Below, piece by piece: positions 1 through 8,735 of a stretch of DNA of 46,517 nt. A program made the translations under genes and the position numbers. The DNA comes from Spirochaetes bacterium GWF1_51_8. Lineage in GTDB: Bacteria; Spirochaetota; Brevinematia; Brevinematales; GWF1-51-8. The first letter of the stretch is position 1, and every line of letters begins with the position of its first letter. The stretch is taken from NCBI GenBank assembly GCA_001829415.1, contig MIBE01000061.1, forward strand, positions 1-46,517, in the 5' to 3' direction. The notes under the pieces are model-generated. The model was not told where the DNA came from. It saw nothing but the letters and a program-made list of their open reading frames with translations, and did not search any database.

Positions 1-35
1 TTCTCCGTTCTAGGTTGTGGTAATCTAAGAATCGG

Positions 36-506
36 ATGAAAAGCCTCTTTTATTTATACAGGTTCCGTCTTTGTTACGCTACCAATTTTTTTATCCAGAA
101 AGGTATTGAAGAAGGGATTCCAGTTGATCCAATGAAAATTCAAAAAATCTTATACTTCGCCAATGGATTTTACCTTGCTGCATACAACAAGCGTTTAATT
201 CAAGAGAGATTCCAAGCTTGGGAATATGGTCCAGTAATACCTGAATTGTATCAAGAATTGAAAAATTTTGGTATGTCACCAATTACCGAAACTTTAAGTT
301 CTTTAAATGAGGATATTTCTGATATCCGTGAGCCATTAGAAAGTATTTGGAACGACTTCAAACAGTTTAATGCTATTCAGTTATCAAAAATTACACATGA
401 AAATGATCCACTCAATCCTTGGCTATTGGCAAAAAAAAGAAAAGAAATTACAAAAAAAGAAGAGTATTTGCTGGACGTTGAAATAATCCAGTATTTTAAC
501 AGGTAA
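36..506 (+). CDS. Panacea-domain (DUF4065/SocA-like) protein, probable antitoxin
   Basis: 156 residues. The core PMKIQKILYFANGFYLAAYN (residues 32-51) followed by AWEYGPVIPELYQELKNFG is the hallmark of the Panacea (DUF4065, SocA/GepA-like) family. Family members commonly act as antitoxins that neutralise very different toxin partners encoded next to them. The reading frame is closed by a stop at 21-23, so the ATG at 36 is the only sensible start, although no clear ribosome binding site precedes it and the first dozen residues are not family-like. The gene is strongly AT-rich compared with gatB downstream, which suggests acquisition. The gene at 514 follows after 7 bases and is the likely toxin partner. 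Family assignment is firm; the antitoxin role is inferred from the family and the pairing. Confidence 0.8.
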   Translation: MKSLFYLYRFRLCYATNFFIQKGIEEGIPVDPMKIQKILYFANGFYLAAYNKRLIQERFQAWEYGPVIPELYQELKNFGMSPITETLSSLNEDISDIREPLESIWNDFKQFNAIQLSKITHENDPLNPWLLAKKRKEITKKEEYLLDVEIIQYFNR

Positions 507-513
507 ATAAAAA

Positions 514-936
514 ATGCCCGATCGGAATCAAATCACTCATTTTAATAATCTTATTAGAGATTTCTCCAACATAAGTAAAAATAAGATAGGTAGTGAATCT
601 GATAATTTAGCGTTAAATGAATCATTAGGGTTTGAAGAAAAATCTCTAAAAGATTACGAAGATTTAACCATTCGGGATTATAAAAACGATATTGATTGCC
701 GAAAACGATTTAGTACTTATATTTTATGGTATTTATCTATCTGGACAATTCAAATTTTTTCCGCAATTGGTCTAAAGTCCTTTCTCAGTTTGAGTGATGG
801 GATATTAATAGCTTTAATATCTACAACCACAATTAATGTAATTGGGTTAGTTGCGATAGTGTTTAAGTATTACTTCACTAAAAACACAAAAACATATGAG
901 ACAAAAAATGACTTAGATAGGGAAAAAAATCCTTGA
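514..936 (+). CDS. Small two-helix membrane protein, probable toxin partner of the Panacea protein
   Basis: 140 residues with a polar N-terminal half (about 1-68) and two predicted membrane helices, roughly residues 69-90 and 97-120, joined by a short loop. The second helix contains the motif ALISTTTINVIGLVAIVFKYYF; a TTT-x-NVIGL pattern of this sort is familiar to me from small membrane proteins encoded beside DUF4065 genes, and membrane-acting toxins are a known class of Panacea partners. The start lies 7 bases after the upstream stop, so the two genes are almost certainly cotranscribed. It shares the low GC of its partner. The toxin role is inference: no catalytic motif is present, and it could instead be a membrane effector or superinfection-type protein. 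Confidence 0.6.
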   Translation: MPDRNQITHFNNLIRDFSNISKNKIGSESDNLALNESLGFEEKSLKDYEDLTIRDYKNDIDCRKRFSTYILWYLSIWTIQIFSAIGLKSFLSLSDGILIALISTTTINVIGLVAIVFKYYFTKNTKTYETKNDLDREKNP

Positions 937-1039
937 CTACATAGAAAGAAATTGTTGTCGTAGAAAAGCATATTTATCGAATTCTCTCAATATTACCCCA
1001 TCTTTTCCCCCCCATTTTGTTTATTTTTCCCGCAAAGCC

Positions 1040-1048
1040 TGTTATAAT
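1040..1048 (+). promoter_or_regulatory. Extended -10 promoter for gatB
   Basis: TGTTATAAT at 1040-1048 is a TATAAT box preceded by TGn. The -35 region 17 bases upstream is poor (TTTATT), which fits an extended -10 promoter. The same core, CCTGTTATAATATT, is found in front of trxB (45059-45072). Confidence 0.6.
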
Positions 1049-1075
1049 ATTGCTCGACTAAATCCGGAGGCCGTC

Positions 1076-2521
1076 ATGGAATACGAGGTAGTCATCGGGC
1101 TGGAAGTGCATGTCCAGTTCAACACCGCGACCAAAATCTTCTGCGGATGCTCGACCGAGTTCGGCGCCGCGCCCAATACCCATGTCTGCGAAGTCTGTAT
1201 GGGCCAGCCGGGCGTGCTCCCCGTACTGAATAAGGGAGTGCTCGACAGGGCGGTCAAGGCCGGGCTCGCGCTCAACTGCGGGATTTCCGGGTACTCCAAG
1301 TTCGACCGGAAGAACTATTTCTATCCCGATCTGCCCAAGGGATACCAGATATCGCAGTTCGATTACCCGATCTGCGGTAAGGGGTATCTCGATATAGACT
1401 TACCCGACGGCTCGACGAAACGTGTCGGGATCACGCGCGCGCATATGGAAGAGGACGCCGGGAAGCTCGTGCATACCGAGGGCGCCGCGTACTCGCTGGT
1501 CGACCTGAACCGCGCGGGAGTGCCGCTCTTGGAGATCGTCTCGGAACCCGATATGCGTTCGTCCGACGAGGCGTTCGCTTATCTTAAGTCGTTACGCAAT
1601 ATCATGAAATACATCGGCGTCAGCGATGTCAACCTCGAAGAAGGGAGTCTCCGCTGCGACGCCAATATCTCGATCCGTCCGAGAGGCGAGACCAAGCTCG
1701 GAACGAAGGTCGAAATCAAGAATATGAACAGCTTCAACGGCGTGAAGAAAGCGATCGAACACGAGATCGAACGCCAGATATACGCGAAGGAGAGCGGCGA
1801 AAAGATCGTGCAGGAAACCCGTCTGTACGACGCCGCGCAGAACAAGACTTTCCCGATGCGGAGCAAGGAAGAAGCCAACGATTACCGTTACTTCCCCGAG
1901 CCCGACCTTCCGCCGGTCTGTGTGACCGGGGAGCAGATCGAGGCAGTCCGTAAGACCCTGCCCGAACTCCCGCGCGATAAGATGCTCCGTTTCGAGAAGG
2001 ACTACAAGATCACCCGTCAGGACGCGATCACTTTGACCGACGATATCGATCTCGCGGCGTATTTCGAGAAATGCCTCGAGACGTTCAAGGGCGAGCCGAA
2101 AAAGGCCGCCAACTGGATACAGGCCGAGGTCATGGCGGTACTGAACGAGCTTTCGATGACGATCGCCGAGTACGCGGAAAAGATCATGCCCGCCGCCGAT
2201 GTCGCCGAACTATTAACATGCGTGGACGACGGCACGATCACGGGGAAGATGGCGAAGGACGTGTATGCCTCGATGGTGGACACGAAGAAGTCCGCGAAGA
2301 CGATCATCGCCGAAAAGGGGCTGAAACAGGTGAGCGACACCGGCGAACTCGAAAAGGTGATCGATAAGATTATCGCGGATAATCCGGGCGAGGTCGAGAA
2401 ATACCGTTCCGGAAAGAAAAACGTCATCGGGTTCTTTGTCGGCCAAGCGATGAAAGAGACGAAGGGCCAGGCCAACCCGAAGATGCTGAACGAACTGCTG
2501 ACGAAAAAGTTAGACGGATAA
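1076..2521 (+). CDS. gatB: Aspartyl/glutamyl-tRNA(Asn/Gln) amidotransferase subunit B
   Basis: 481 residues, the normal length for GatB. The GatCAB complex converts Glu-tRNA(Gln) and/or Asp-tRNA(Asn) to the amidated forms; GatB carries the kinase/transamidase site and binds the tRNA. Visible signatures are VVIGLEVHVQ at the N-terminus, the zinc cysteines C23, C25, C38 and C41, the block YFYPDLPKGYQISQFD, and a C-terminal YqeY-like tail ending in NPKMLNELL. GGAGG at 1066-1070 fixes the ATG at 1076. gatA and gatC are not in the window, so the gene is transcribed alone here or separately from its partners. Confidence 0.97.
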   Translation: MEYEVVIGLEVHVQFNTATKIFCGCSTEFGAAPNTHVCEVCMGQPGVLPVLNKGVLDRAVKAGLALNCGISGYSKFDRKNYFYPDLPKGYQISQFDYPICGKGYLDIDLPDGSTKRVGITRAHMEEDAGKLVHTEGAAYSLVDLNRAGVPLLEIVSEPDMRSSDEAFAYLKSLRNIMKYIGVSDVNLEEGSLRCDANISIRPRGETKLGTKVEIKNMNSFNGVKKAIEHEIERQIYAKESGEKIVQETRLYDAAQNKTFPMRSKEEANDYRYFPEPDLPPVCVTGEQIEAVRKTLPELPRDKMLRFEKDYKITRQDAITLTDDIDLAAYFEKCLETFKGEPKKAANWIQAEVMAVLNELSMTIAEYAEKIMPAADVAELLTCVDDGTITGKMAKDVYASMVDTKKSAKTIIAEKGLKQVSDTGELEKVIDKIIADNPGEVEKYRSGKKNVIGFFVGQAMKETKGQANPKMLNELLTKKLDG

Positions 2522-2556
2522 ATAACCGGAATATCAGGACTTTTCCAGAGAGGATT

Positions 2557-2660
2557 GTCATTGCGAGCCGGACACCGAGCGTAGTCGAGGCGAGGGCGAA
2601 ACAATCTGTTTGACAACTGAGTTATATTTTACACAGACTGCTTCATGGCTTCGCAGTGAC
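2557..2660. repeat. Imperfect palindromic repeat, family A (CATTGCGA type)
   Basis: The left arm begins GTCATTGCGAG at 2557 and ends GAAACAATCTG at 2608. The right arm reads CAGACTGCTTC at 2634 and TCGCAGTGAC ending at 2660, so both the outer (GTCAYTGCGA) and inner (GAARCARTCTG) blocks are inverted copies. Related arms occur at 13908-13957 and 16295-16435. It fills the gap between gatB and the propeller gene. It looks like a non-coding dispersed element of the MITE or REP kind. Confidence 0.65.
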
Positions 2661-2742
2661 GGGAATAATTGTCAGATTACGCTTTTTTCAATCCGGAAAA
2701 CTGCCGGTTTTCTTTTACTTTTACAAAATTTTGGGAGGAACA

Positions 2743-3834
2743 ATGAAAACCCTTTTTACAGTATTGATGTTTTGCGCCGCGCTTCTGAGCTCGGGCTACG
2801 GTGTTTCGCTGAAAAAGCTCGCTACATTCAACGGGATGGGCGCGCCTAAATCGGTGGAAGTGTCGCCCGACGGGACCTGGGTGACCGTGATGAACCTCGA
2901 AGGGATGGATGTCACGATTATCGACCCTAAGACCTTGAAAGTCATCAAGAAGGTCAATTTCGCCCCTTATAAAACCGCGGCTACCGGGCACAACTATGCG
3001 ACCAAACAGAAGATTGCCTCGTTCGCGGAGAAACCCGTCGAATGCGGATTCTCGCCCGACGGCCAGTACGCATGGGTGTCTTTCCATAACGGCGCCTGCG
3101 TCGTCCGTATCGACAAGAACGAGATGGACCCGCCCGCAGATATGCTTGTCCAGAAGTGCAAGATCGAAGATAAGATCAACAACAAGACTTATATCAAGAC
3201 TCTGCCTAAAGTAAAAGTTTTAAGCACGCCGAAAGTGGTGCAGGTTTCGCCCGACGGCAAACTCGTTCTGGTCGCGAACTGGTTCGGCGAGTCCGTTTCG
3301 GTGATCGACGCAGTCACGATGAAGAAGCTCAAGGATATCAAGACCGGCAGCGGAGTGATCCCCCGCGGTATCGCGATCACATCCGACTCCAAGACGGCGT
3401 ATGTCGCGAATATGGCGGGCGGCACGATCGCGGTGCTCGACCTTGTGACACTCACTAAGGTGAAATCGCTGAGCATCTCGCCCAACCCGCGTCATATCGT
3501 CCTTTCGCCGGACGACAAATTCCTCTATATCACCGACAATTCCGGCGGTAAGGTCATCAAGTACGATATCGCCGCCGGTAAGATCGCCAAGACGATGTAC
3601 GTGGGCGCGCAGGCCCGCACTGTCGCGATCACCCCTGACGGACAGTACCTGATTGTCGCGGCTCACGGTTCCGATGAAATCGCCATACTCAATTCCGGCG
3701 ACTTAAAAATACTCTACAAGACCAAGTTCACCAAGCCTATGGGTATCTCGGTTTCGCCTGACGGAAAACAGGTCTGGGTATCGAGTTACGGCGGCGGCTA
3801 TGTCACAGCGTTCGAACTGGTTCTCGATAAGTAG
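2743..3834 (+). CDS. Secreted YVTN-type beta-propeller protein
   Basis: 363 residues from the ATG at 2743, chosen because GGGAGGA lies at 2733-2739 and the protein then starts with a clear signal peptide (MKTLFTVLMFCAALLSSGYG); the reading frame is open further upstream but lacks these signals. The mature part is built of seven similar blades of about 45 residues, each with a turn like VSPDG, FSPDG, TPDG or SPDD followed by a strand and a D-x-x-T-x-K segment. This is the YVTN/40-residue family seven-bladed propeller. Such proteins are periplasmic or surface exposed and bind partners; no enzyme residues can be named. gpsA starts 6 bases after its stop. Confidence 0.85.
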   Translation: MKTLFTVLMFCAALLSSGYGVSLKKLATFNGMGAPKSVEVSPDGTWVTVMNLEGMDVTIIDPKTLKVIKKVNFAPYKTAATGHNYATKQKIASFAEKPVECGFSPDGQYAWVSFHNGACVVRIDKNEMDPPADMLVQKCKIEDKINNKTYIKTLPKVKVLSTPKVVQVSPDGKLVLVANWFGESVSVIDAVTMKKLKDIKTGSGVIPRGIAITSDSKTAYVANMAGGTIAVLDLVTLTKVKSLSISPNPRHIVLSPDDKFLYITDNSGGKVIKYDIAAGKIAKTMYVGAQARTVAITPDGQYLIVAAHGSDEIAILNSGDLKILYKTKFTKPMGISVSPDGKQVWVSSYGGGYVTAFELVLDK

Positions 3835-3840
3835 CCGAAT

Positions 3841-4830
3841 TTGAAAATCAGCGTTATCGGCGCGGGCGGCTGGGGAACGGCCCTCGCGATCCGCGCTTCC
3901 GTTTGTCACGAGGTCGTGCTATGGTCCTTTTTTCCTGACGAGGCGGATTCGATCCGCGCGGGCCGCGAGAATAAGGATTATCTTCCCGGAACGCGTATAC
4001 CCGATAACATCACGATTACCAGCGACCGCACCGCGGTCAAAGAGTCCGATATGTGGCTCTTCGCGGTGCCGTCGCGTTTTTTTCGTTCTACCGTGAAGGA
4101 ATTTACGCCTTACGCATCCCCTTCCCGCCTTCTTGTCAGCGCTACCAAAGGTTTCGAGTTCACCACCGAAAAGCGGATGAGCCAGATCCTCGCCGAAGAA
4201 CTCTCCGGCGGCGGGAGCGTCACTGTTATCTCCGGCCCCAGCCATGCCGAAGAAGTGGCGAAGTCTCAGCCCACCAGTATCGTCGCGGCATCGGCTGACG
4301 AAGACTGCGCCCGCGCGGTGCAGGAAGCGTTCTCCGATCAGACGTTCCGTCTGTACACGAACGACGACGTGATCGGCGTCGAAGTCTGCGGCGCGGTAAA
4401 GAACGTCATTGCCGTAGCGGCGGGCGTCCTTCGCGGGCTCGGCTTCGGCGATAACACGATGGCGGCTTTGATCACACGCGGCCTCGCGGAGATCAGGCGG
4501 CTCGGTATCGCGCTCGGCGCGAAGGAGTCGACGTTCGCGGGCTTGGCCGGGATGGGCGACCTCGTGGTGACATGTACGAGCAAGCACAGCCGTAACGGGC
4601 GCACAGGCGAACTCCTCGCCTCGGGACAAACTATGGAACAGATCACGGGCTCGATGAAAATGGTCGCCGAGGGTGTCGAAACGGTCAAGACGGTCGTGAA
4701 GTTCGAAGACGAGCTCAGTATCCCGATGCCGATCTCGCGCGCGGTCTACCGGATGCTTTACGAGCATGCCGACCCGTTGACGGAACTCTACGCCCTGATG
4801 TCCCGTCCGCTGAAAAGCGAATACATCTAA
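3841..4830 (+). CDS. gpsA: NAD(P)-dependent glycerol-3-phosphate dehydrogenase
   Basis: 329 residues. GpsA reduces dihydroxyacetone phosphate to sn-glycerol 3-phosphate for phospholipid synthesis in the cytoplasm. The N-terminal Rossmann motif GAGGWGTA (residues 7-14), the blocks SATKGFE and SGPSHAEEV, and the catalytic lysine K187 in CGAVKN are all present, followed by the C-terminal helical domain with GLAGMGDL. The start is TTG at 3841: the frame is closed at 3832 by the stop of the upstream gene, and MKISVIGAGGWG is the family's usual N-terminus. No strong ribosome binding site is visible, so it may be translationally coupled to the propeller gene. Confidence 0.95.
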   Translation: MKISVIGAGGWGTALAIRASVCHEVVLWSFFPDEADSIRAGRENKDYLPGTRIPDNITITSDRTAVKESDMWLFAVPSRFFRSTVKEFTPYASPSRLLVSATKGFEFTTEKRMSQILAEELSGGGSVTVISGPSHAEEVAKSQPTSIVAASADEDCARAVQEAFSDQTFRLYTNDDVIGVEVCGAVKNVIAVAAGVLRGLGFGDNTMAALITRGLAEIRRLGIALGAKESTFAGLAGMGDLVVTCTSKHSRNGRTGELLASGQTMEQITGSMKMVAEGVETVKTVVKFEDELSIPMPISRAVYRMLYEHADPLTELYALMSRPLKSEYI

Positions 4831-4840
4831 GGAGAACTCC

Positions 4841-5614
4841 TTGATTCTCACTATCGATATCGGAAACACCAACATCACCTACGGCTTCTTCCATCAAAGC
4901 GACGAAGTGCTCCATTACGCGAACTCCAAGACGGACAAGCAGATGACCACCGACGACCTCGCCGTGCACTTTTTTAATCTCCTGCATCTCTGGGGGATCA
5001 ATAAAGCGCAGATACGCGAAGTCGTGATCTCGAGCGTCGTCCCGCGCATGGATTACCCGTTCCAGCACCTTTTCTCCAAGTACATGAATATCGAGCCGTT
5101 CTTTGTCAAACGGGACTCGATACAGTTACAGCTCAACTACGACAACCCGAACGAGATCGGCGCGGACAGGATTGTCAACGCCTACGCCGGGATTTGTATC
5201 TATCCCGGGAAGAACCTCATCATCATCGATTTCGGCACCGCGACCACGTTCGACGTAGTCACGGCGGAGCGTTCCTACGAAGGCGGCCTCATCATCCCCG
5301 GTATCCTGACCTCGCTCAACGCCCTCGAGGAGAAGGCCTCGAAGCTCCCGCATATCGACCTTTCCATCACCCCGAAGCTGATCGGCAAGAACTCCGTCGA
5401 CGGCATCCGTTCCGGCCTCCTCAACGGGAGCGGGGCGATGCTCGACGAGATCACCCGGCGGATAGCCGGTGAAATGGGCTGGAAGGACTGTACCGTGATC
5501 GCGACCGGCGGCCTGAGCGAACTTATCAAGCAAACCTCGAATTCTATCGATATTATAGACAGGCACCTGACATTGAAGGGGCTCTATTATATCCGGAAAA
5601 CAAAGGATGCTTAA
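4841..5614 (+). CDS. coaX: Type III pantothenate kinase
   Basis: 257 residues. CoaX phosphorylates pantothenate in the first step of coenzyme A synthesis. The phosphate-binding motif DIGNTN lies at residues 6-11 of a canonical N-terminus, and the ASKHA fold motifs NEIGADRIVNA, IDFGTATTFD and GGLIIPGI follow in order. The start is TTG at 4841, preceded by GGAG at 4831-4834 directly after the gpsA stop. The last 8 bases overlap the downstream amidase start, so gpsA, coaX and the amidase form one operon. Confidence 0.95.
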   Translation: MILTIDIGNTNITYGFFHQSDEVLHYANSKTDKQMTTDDLAVHFFNLLHLWGINKAQIREVVISSVVPRMDYPFQHLFSKYMNIEPFFVKRDSIQLQLNYDNPNEIGADRIVNAYAGICIYPGKNLIIIDFGTATTFDVVTAERSYEGGLIIPGILTSLNALEEKASKLPHIDLSITPKLIGKNSVDGIRSGLLNGSGAMLDEITRRIAGEMGWKDCTVIATGGLSELIKQTSNSIDIIDRHLTLKGLYYIRKTKDA

Positions 5615-6908
5615 AAGCAGGCTCATTCTCTTTCTCGCGATTTTTACCGGCGCATTTCTCATGCTCACCCGGCCCGCGGCGGCGCAGGAAAAAAAGTATT
5701 ATCCTATTATCCAGCTCTGTAAGGACTACCAGCTCAAACTGAAAATCAATCTCGACCTCGGATACTGCGATATCCGCAACGACAAAACGGTCATCCGTCT
5801 CTTTCTCTATATGCCCTACCTCATCCACGACGAAAACATCTTTTATTTCGAGGAGCCGGCGGTTCTCGACGAGGACGGCGGAATCCTTCTGCCGAAGGAG
5901 TATATGGCCACCTTGACGGCGATTCTGAAGAAGTATCCCGTTCCGCAGAAAAAGCCCGGCGGCAAGGAACTGCCGGTCTTCATCGAACACGAGCAGTTTG
6001 TCGGGCCGGATACCGTGCCGCCCGCGCAGAAGAAGACGAATCAGCAGACGGTCGATCCGGGACTGATCGAGAAGATCGTCGTGATCGACGAGTCGAAGAA
6101 AACGAACCAGAAGCCCGCCGATCCGGGGCAGACGAAAATAACGAACACAAAGCCGGAAACGGGTGACAAAAACCCCCCGGCATGTTATAATGATGACGGA
6201 TTTATCCCGTTCAACGCGGTCATTATCGACGCGGGGCACGGCGGCAACGATCCCGGTGCGTTGGGCGCCAGCGGCAGTAAGGAAAAGGACGTCGTTCTGT
6301 CCCTCACGAAAAAGGTTTACCAGTACTTCAAGAACGACAAGCAGTTCAATATTTTTCTGACCCGCAAGAACGACACATTTGTTACGCTGGAAGACAGGGT
6401 GAAATTCAGTTCGAAGGTCGCGAAGGACTACCACCCGGTGTTCATCAGCATCCACGCGAACGCGAGCCCGAACAAGAGTGTCAGCGGGATCGAGGTGTTT
6501 TACCTTTCGGACGCCGTGTCCGACCATGAGGTAAAAGAGGTGGAATTACTGGAAAATGCAAAGTTTTCACAGGCGGACATCGAGAAAACCGAGGTGCTGT
6601 TTTCGATCATCGCCGATCTGATCCGCGACGGGATTAAGCTCGAATCCGAACAGATGGCGAATTTCGTGTATAAGACGCTTGTCAATACCGCGAAAGCCCC
6701 GGGGCGCGGTGTAAAGGCCGGAAACTTCTATGTCCTGAAGTACAACCCCGTCCCGGCGATCCTGATCGAAGTGGGTTTTATGTCCCATAAGGACGAAGGG
6801 AAGAAGCTGATGAACAAGGACTACCAGGACAAACTCGCGCAGGGAATTTATTACGGTGTAAAAAAGTACATTAACGAATATAATAAAACGAAAGGATTTT
6901 GCCAGTGA
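5607..6908 (+). CDS. N-acetylmuramoyl-L-alanine amidase (Amidase_3), periplasmic
   Basis: 433 residues. The protein starts with a signal peptide (residues 1-26, ending PAAAQ), has an N-terminal part of unknown fold to about residue 125, a Lys/Pro/Thr-rich linker to about 195, and a C-terminal Amidase_3 zinc domain. Zinc ligands are H211 in DAGHGG, E226 in SKEKD and H283 in SIHAN; the catalytic glutamate is E388 in LIEVGFMS. It cleaves the amide bond between muramic acid and the stem peptide, as AmiA/B/C do in cell separation. An insertion of about 40 residues after IEVFYLSDA may be the autoinhibitory helix seen in AmiB-type enzymes; this is inferred from position only. Confidence 0.92.
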   Translation: MLKSRLILFLAIFTGAFLMLTRPAAAQEKKYYPIIQLCKDYQLKLKINLDLGYCDIRNDKTVIRLFLYMPYLIHDENIFYFEEPAVLDEDGGILLPKEYMATLTAILKKYPVPQKKPGGKELPVFIEHEQFVGPDTVPPAQKKTNQQTVDPGLIEKIVVIDESKKTNQKPADPGQTKITNTKPETGDKNPPACYNDDGFIPFNAVIIDAGHGGNDPGALGASGSKEKDVVLSLTKKVYQYFKNDKQFNIFLTRKNDTFVTLEDRVKFSSKVAKDYHPVFISIHANASPNKSVSGIEVFYLSDAVSDHEVKEVELLENAKFSQADIEKTEVLFSIIADLIRDGIKLESEQMANFVYKTLVNTAKAPGRGVKAGNFYVLKYNPVPAILIEVGFMSHKDEGKKLMNKDYQDKLAQGIYYGVKKYINEYNKTKGFCQ

Positions 6909-7438
6909 AAGTAAAAAGGTGGATAGAGGATCATAAGATCCCGTTTATACCGGTCGCGGTGATCGTACTGATCGCGGGTATCGCGGCGTATTTTCTTATC
7001 AGGTTTATCTTCCTGAGCGGAATGGAATACACCTTCTATTACCCCGACCTGCACTTCCAGAAGATGTCGTCCGAACCCCGCGCGATCTATCTCGACCCGG
7101 TAACTGAGTACTTCGAGAAAAAGCTCGTGCAGGACTATTTCCTCGGCCCGCTGAAGTATGAACTGAGGATGCCTATCGACGACGACCTTCAGGTAACCGA
7201 CATCTGGTTTGTCGACGACGGCAAAACAAAGGGAATCGTAATCAATTTCGCCGATAAACTTAACCAGTATATTAAGGAAAGAAACGACTCGGTCGTGTGG
7301 CTGATTCAGGGTTTGGTGATGACATTGAAGGCGAATACCGGGGTAAAACACGTTATTTTACTCGAAAGAGGCAACAGAATCCCCGAAGGGGTGTATATCG
7401 GCAAGTGGCAGCCTGCATTTCCGATTCCCGTAGAATAA
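6905..7438 (+). CDS. Membrane-anchored GerMN-domain protein
   Basis: 177 residues from the GTG at 6905, which overlaps the amidase stop as GTGA and lies 8 bases after AGGA; a TTG at 6899 is too close to that site. One membrane helix (IPFIPVAVIVLIAGIAAYFL) is followed by an extracytoplasmic domain of about 140 residues with the pattern of the GerMN domain: a strand ending in YYPD, an R-A-I-Y-L block, a GPLKYELRMPID segment and a closing LVMTLKANTGVKHVILL. GerMN domains are non-enzymatic and often occur with cell-wall amidases, which fits the neighbour. The assignment rests on pattern similarity, so it is moderate. Confidence 0.7.
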   Translation: MKVKRWIEDHKIPFIPVAVIVLIAGIAAYFLIRFIFLSGMEYTFYYPDLHFQKMSSEPRAIYLDPVTEYFEKKLVQDYFLGPLKYELRMPIDDDLQVTDIWFVDDGKTKGIVINFADKLNQYIKERNDSVVWLIQGLVMTLKANTGVKHVILLERGNRIPEGVYIGKWQPAFPIPVE

Positions 7439-7532
7439 TTTTTCAAAAAGTATTAAACTTATCAAGCGCGGAAGACGATGATAATAATGCGCATTTTACA
7501 ATCTCTTTTCAGGAAAGAATAGAATAAAATGC

Positions 7533-7561
7533 TTGACTTTTTGTGGAAATATATTCAGAAT
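7533..7561 (+). promoter_or_regulatory. Sigma-70 type promoter of flaA
   Basis: TTGACT at 7533-7538 and CAGAAT at 7556-7561 are separated by 17 bases. The predicted transcript begins near 7568, about 50 bases before the flaA ATG. A vegetative promoter for flaA, rather than a sigma-28 one, would match what is known in other spirochaetes. Confidence 0.6.
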
Positions 7562-7618
7562 AATGAGAGTTGATTACAAAATCTAAGGATAGAAAATCTT
7601 ATTTCAAGGAGTGGAGAT

Positions 7619-8599
7619 ATGCGGACAAAGATATTCGGTGCAGCGCTTGCTCTCGTTGTACTTTTCAGCGTCAGCGGTTATTCAGCTATTGACAAAATCC
7701 TCATCGACTTTACCGAATTCGAAAAGAATATGACGCAAGTCCTCGATAAGGATAAGCAGGTACACAAAGAGGAAATCGCTAAGCACCCGGAACTTGATTT
7801 CGCGCAGTACGGTTACCCGACAGTGGAATTCACAATCGAAGACTGGAAACTGGAAATGTGGAAAATCAAATTGAATTCTTCCGCCAACACGGTGAAGAAC
7901 AACATGGATTCCTACTGCCAAAAAGTCGAAAGCAAAAGATTCGGCACAGTCTTAGGCGTAAGAGTTCATTTCCCCGAATGGAAGTTCCTTTCGTGGGCAT
8001 TGGTTGCGCCGCCTTATGAGTTTTTCGCCTATTATGACAACGGCAAGTATGTGAACCAGCTTACCGATGACGGCGAAAACGATATGCCTATGGGCGTTCT
8101 TGTTAACGTCGGACAGATCAAGTATATTCAGGCTTGGGTTTACGGTTTGAACTACACCCATCAGATCGCTCTTCGTTTGAAAGACCGCGATGGTAATATT
8201 CAGGAATACTTCCTTGGTCATACCCAGTTTGACGGATGGCGCCAACTGACATGGGTGAACCCTGTCTATGCCGACGATATCCGCGACCGTATCCTTCAGC
8301 GCATCCCGCTGTACCCGTTGAGCTATCCTTATGTGAAGTTTGACTCCTATGTAGTCTACAAGCCCGAAACCGATAACGGCGGCGACTTTATCATCTACTT
8401 CAAAGATGTAAAGATAGCCTTCGACCGCGCTATTGTCCGCGAAACATTAGATATAGAAGACGAGAAGTGGTGGGGCATTCTTGCTGAGAAGACTCTTGAG
8501 CAGAAGCTTCATGAACTCAAATCCATCGGCGAACAGCTTCATCTGATGAAGCAGGAGATGGATAGAATGACCAACCAGGGCAAACCTTCTGGTGAATAA
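7619..8599 (+). CDS. flaA: Flagellar filament outer layer (sheath) protein FlaA
   Basis: 326 residues with a signal peptide (about 1-22, ending GYSA). The family core is clear: APPYEFFAYYDNGKYVNQ, GVLVNVGQIKYIQAWVYG, then FDGWRQLTWVNPVY, PLYPLSYPYVKFDSYVVY and GGDFIIYFKDVKIAFDRA. FlaA is exported to the periplasm and forms a sheath around the FlaB core of the spirochaetal flagellum; it is essentially confined to spirochaetes and is the best taxonomic marker here. AAGGAG at 7606-7611 supports the ATG. A charged, probably coiled-coil tail (about 295-326) ends the protein. It is transcribed alone between its own promoter and a terminator at 8641. Confidence 0.95.
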   Translation: MRTKIFGAALALVVLFSVSGYSAIDKILIDFTEFEKNMTQVLDKDKQVHKEEIAKHPELDFAQYGYPTVEFTIEDWKLEMWKIKLNSSANTVKNNMDSYCQKVESKRFGTVLGVRVHFPEWKFLSWALVAPPYEFFAYYDNGKYVNQLTDDGENDMPMGVLVNVGQIKYIQAWVYGLNYTHQIALRLKDRDGNIQEYFLGHTQFDGWRQLTWVNPVYADDIRDRILQRIPLYPLSYPYVKFDSYVVYKPETDNGGDFIIYFKDVKIAFDRAIVRETLDIEDEKWWGILAEKTLEQKLHELKSIGEQLHLMKQEMDRMTNQGKPSGE

Positions 8600-8640
8600 G
8601 CTTAGTTGGTAATCCGGAGGGGATTAAACCATAAATATAA

Positions 8641-8670
8641 AAGGGGCTGTGCAAACAGCCTCTTTTTTTT
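8641..8670. terminator. Bidirectional rho-independent terminator
   Basis: GGGGCTGT, loop GCAA, then ACAGCCTC form a stem that is followed by a run of eight or more T on the + strand and preceded by A on the same strand. It ends flaA transcription and can also serve the minus-strand gene whose stop is at 8736. Confidence 0.85.
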
Positions 8671-8735
8671 GTTTGTTTAGATTTGTAGAGACTGCAGGTA
8701 GCCTCTTTTTTGTTTGAGTAGGTTGTGAATATTTT

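Noticed and set aside
3919-4878. 319-codon open frame opposite gpsA
   Set aside because: gpsA is certain from its motifs; the antisense frame is low-complexity in Arg, Asp and Glu.
8610-8626. TAATCC/GGATTA inverted repeat with an internal GGAGG after flaA
   Set aside because: Short stem without a T-run and no open frame after the apparent ribosome binding site; the real terminator is 15 bases further on.
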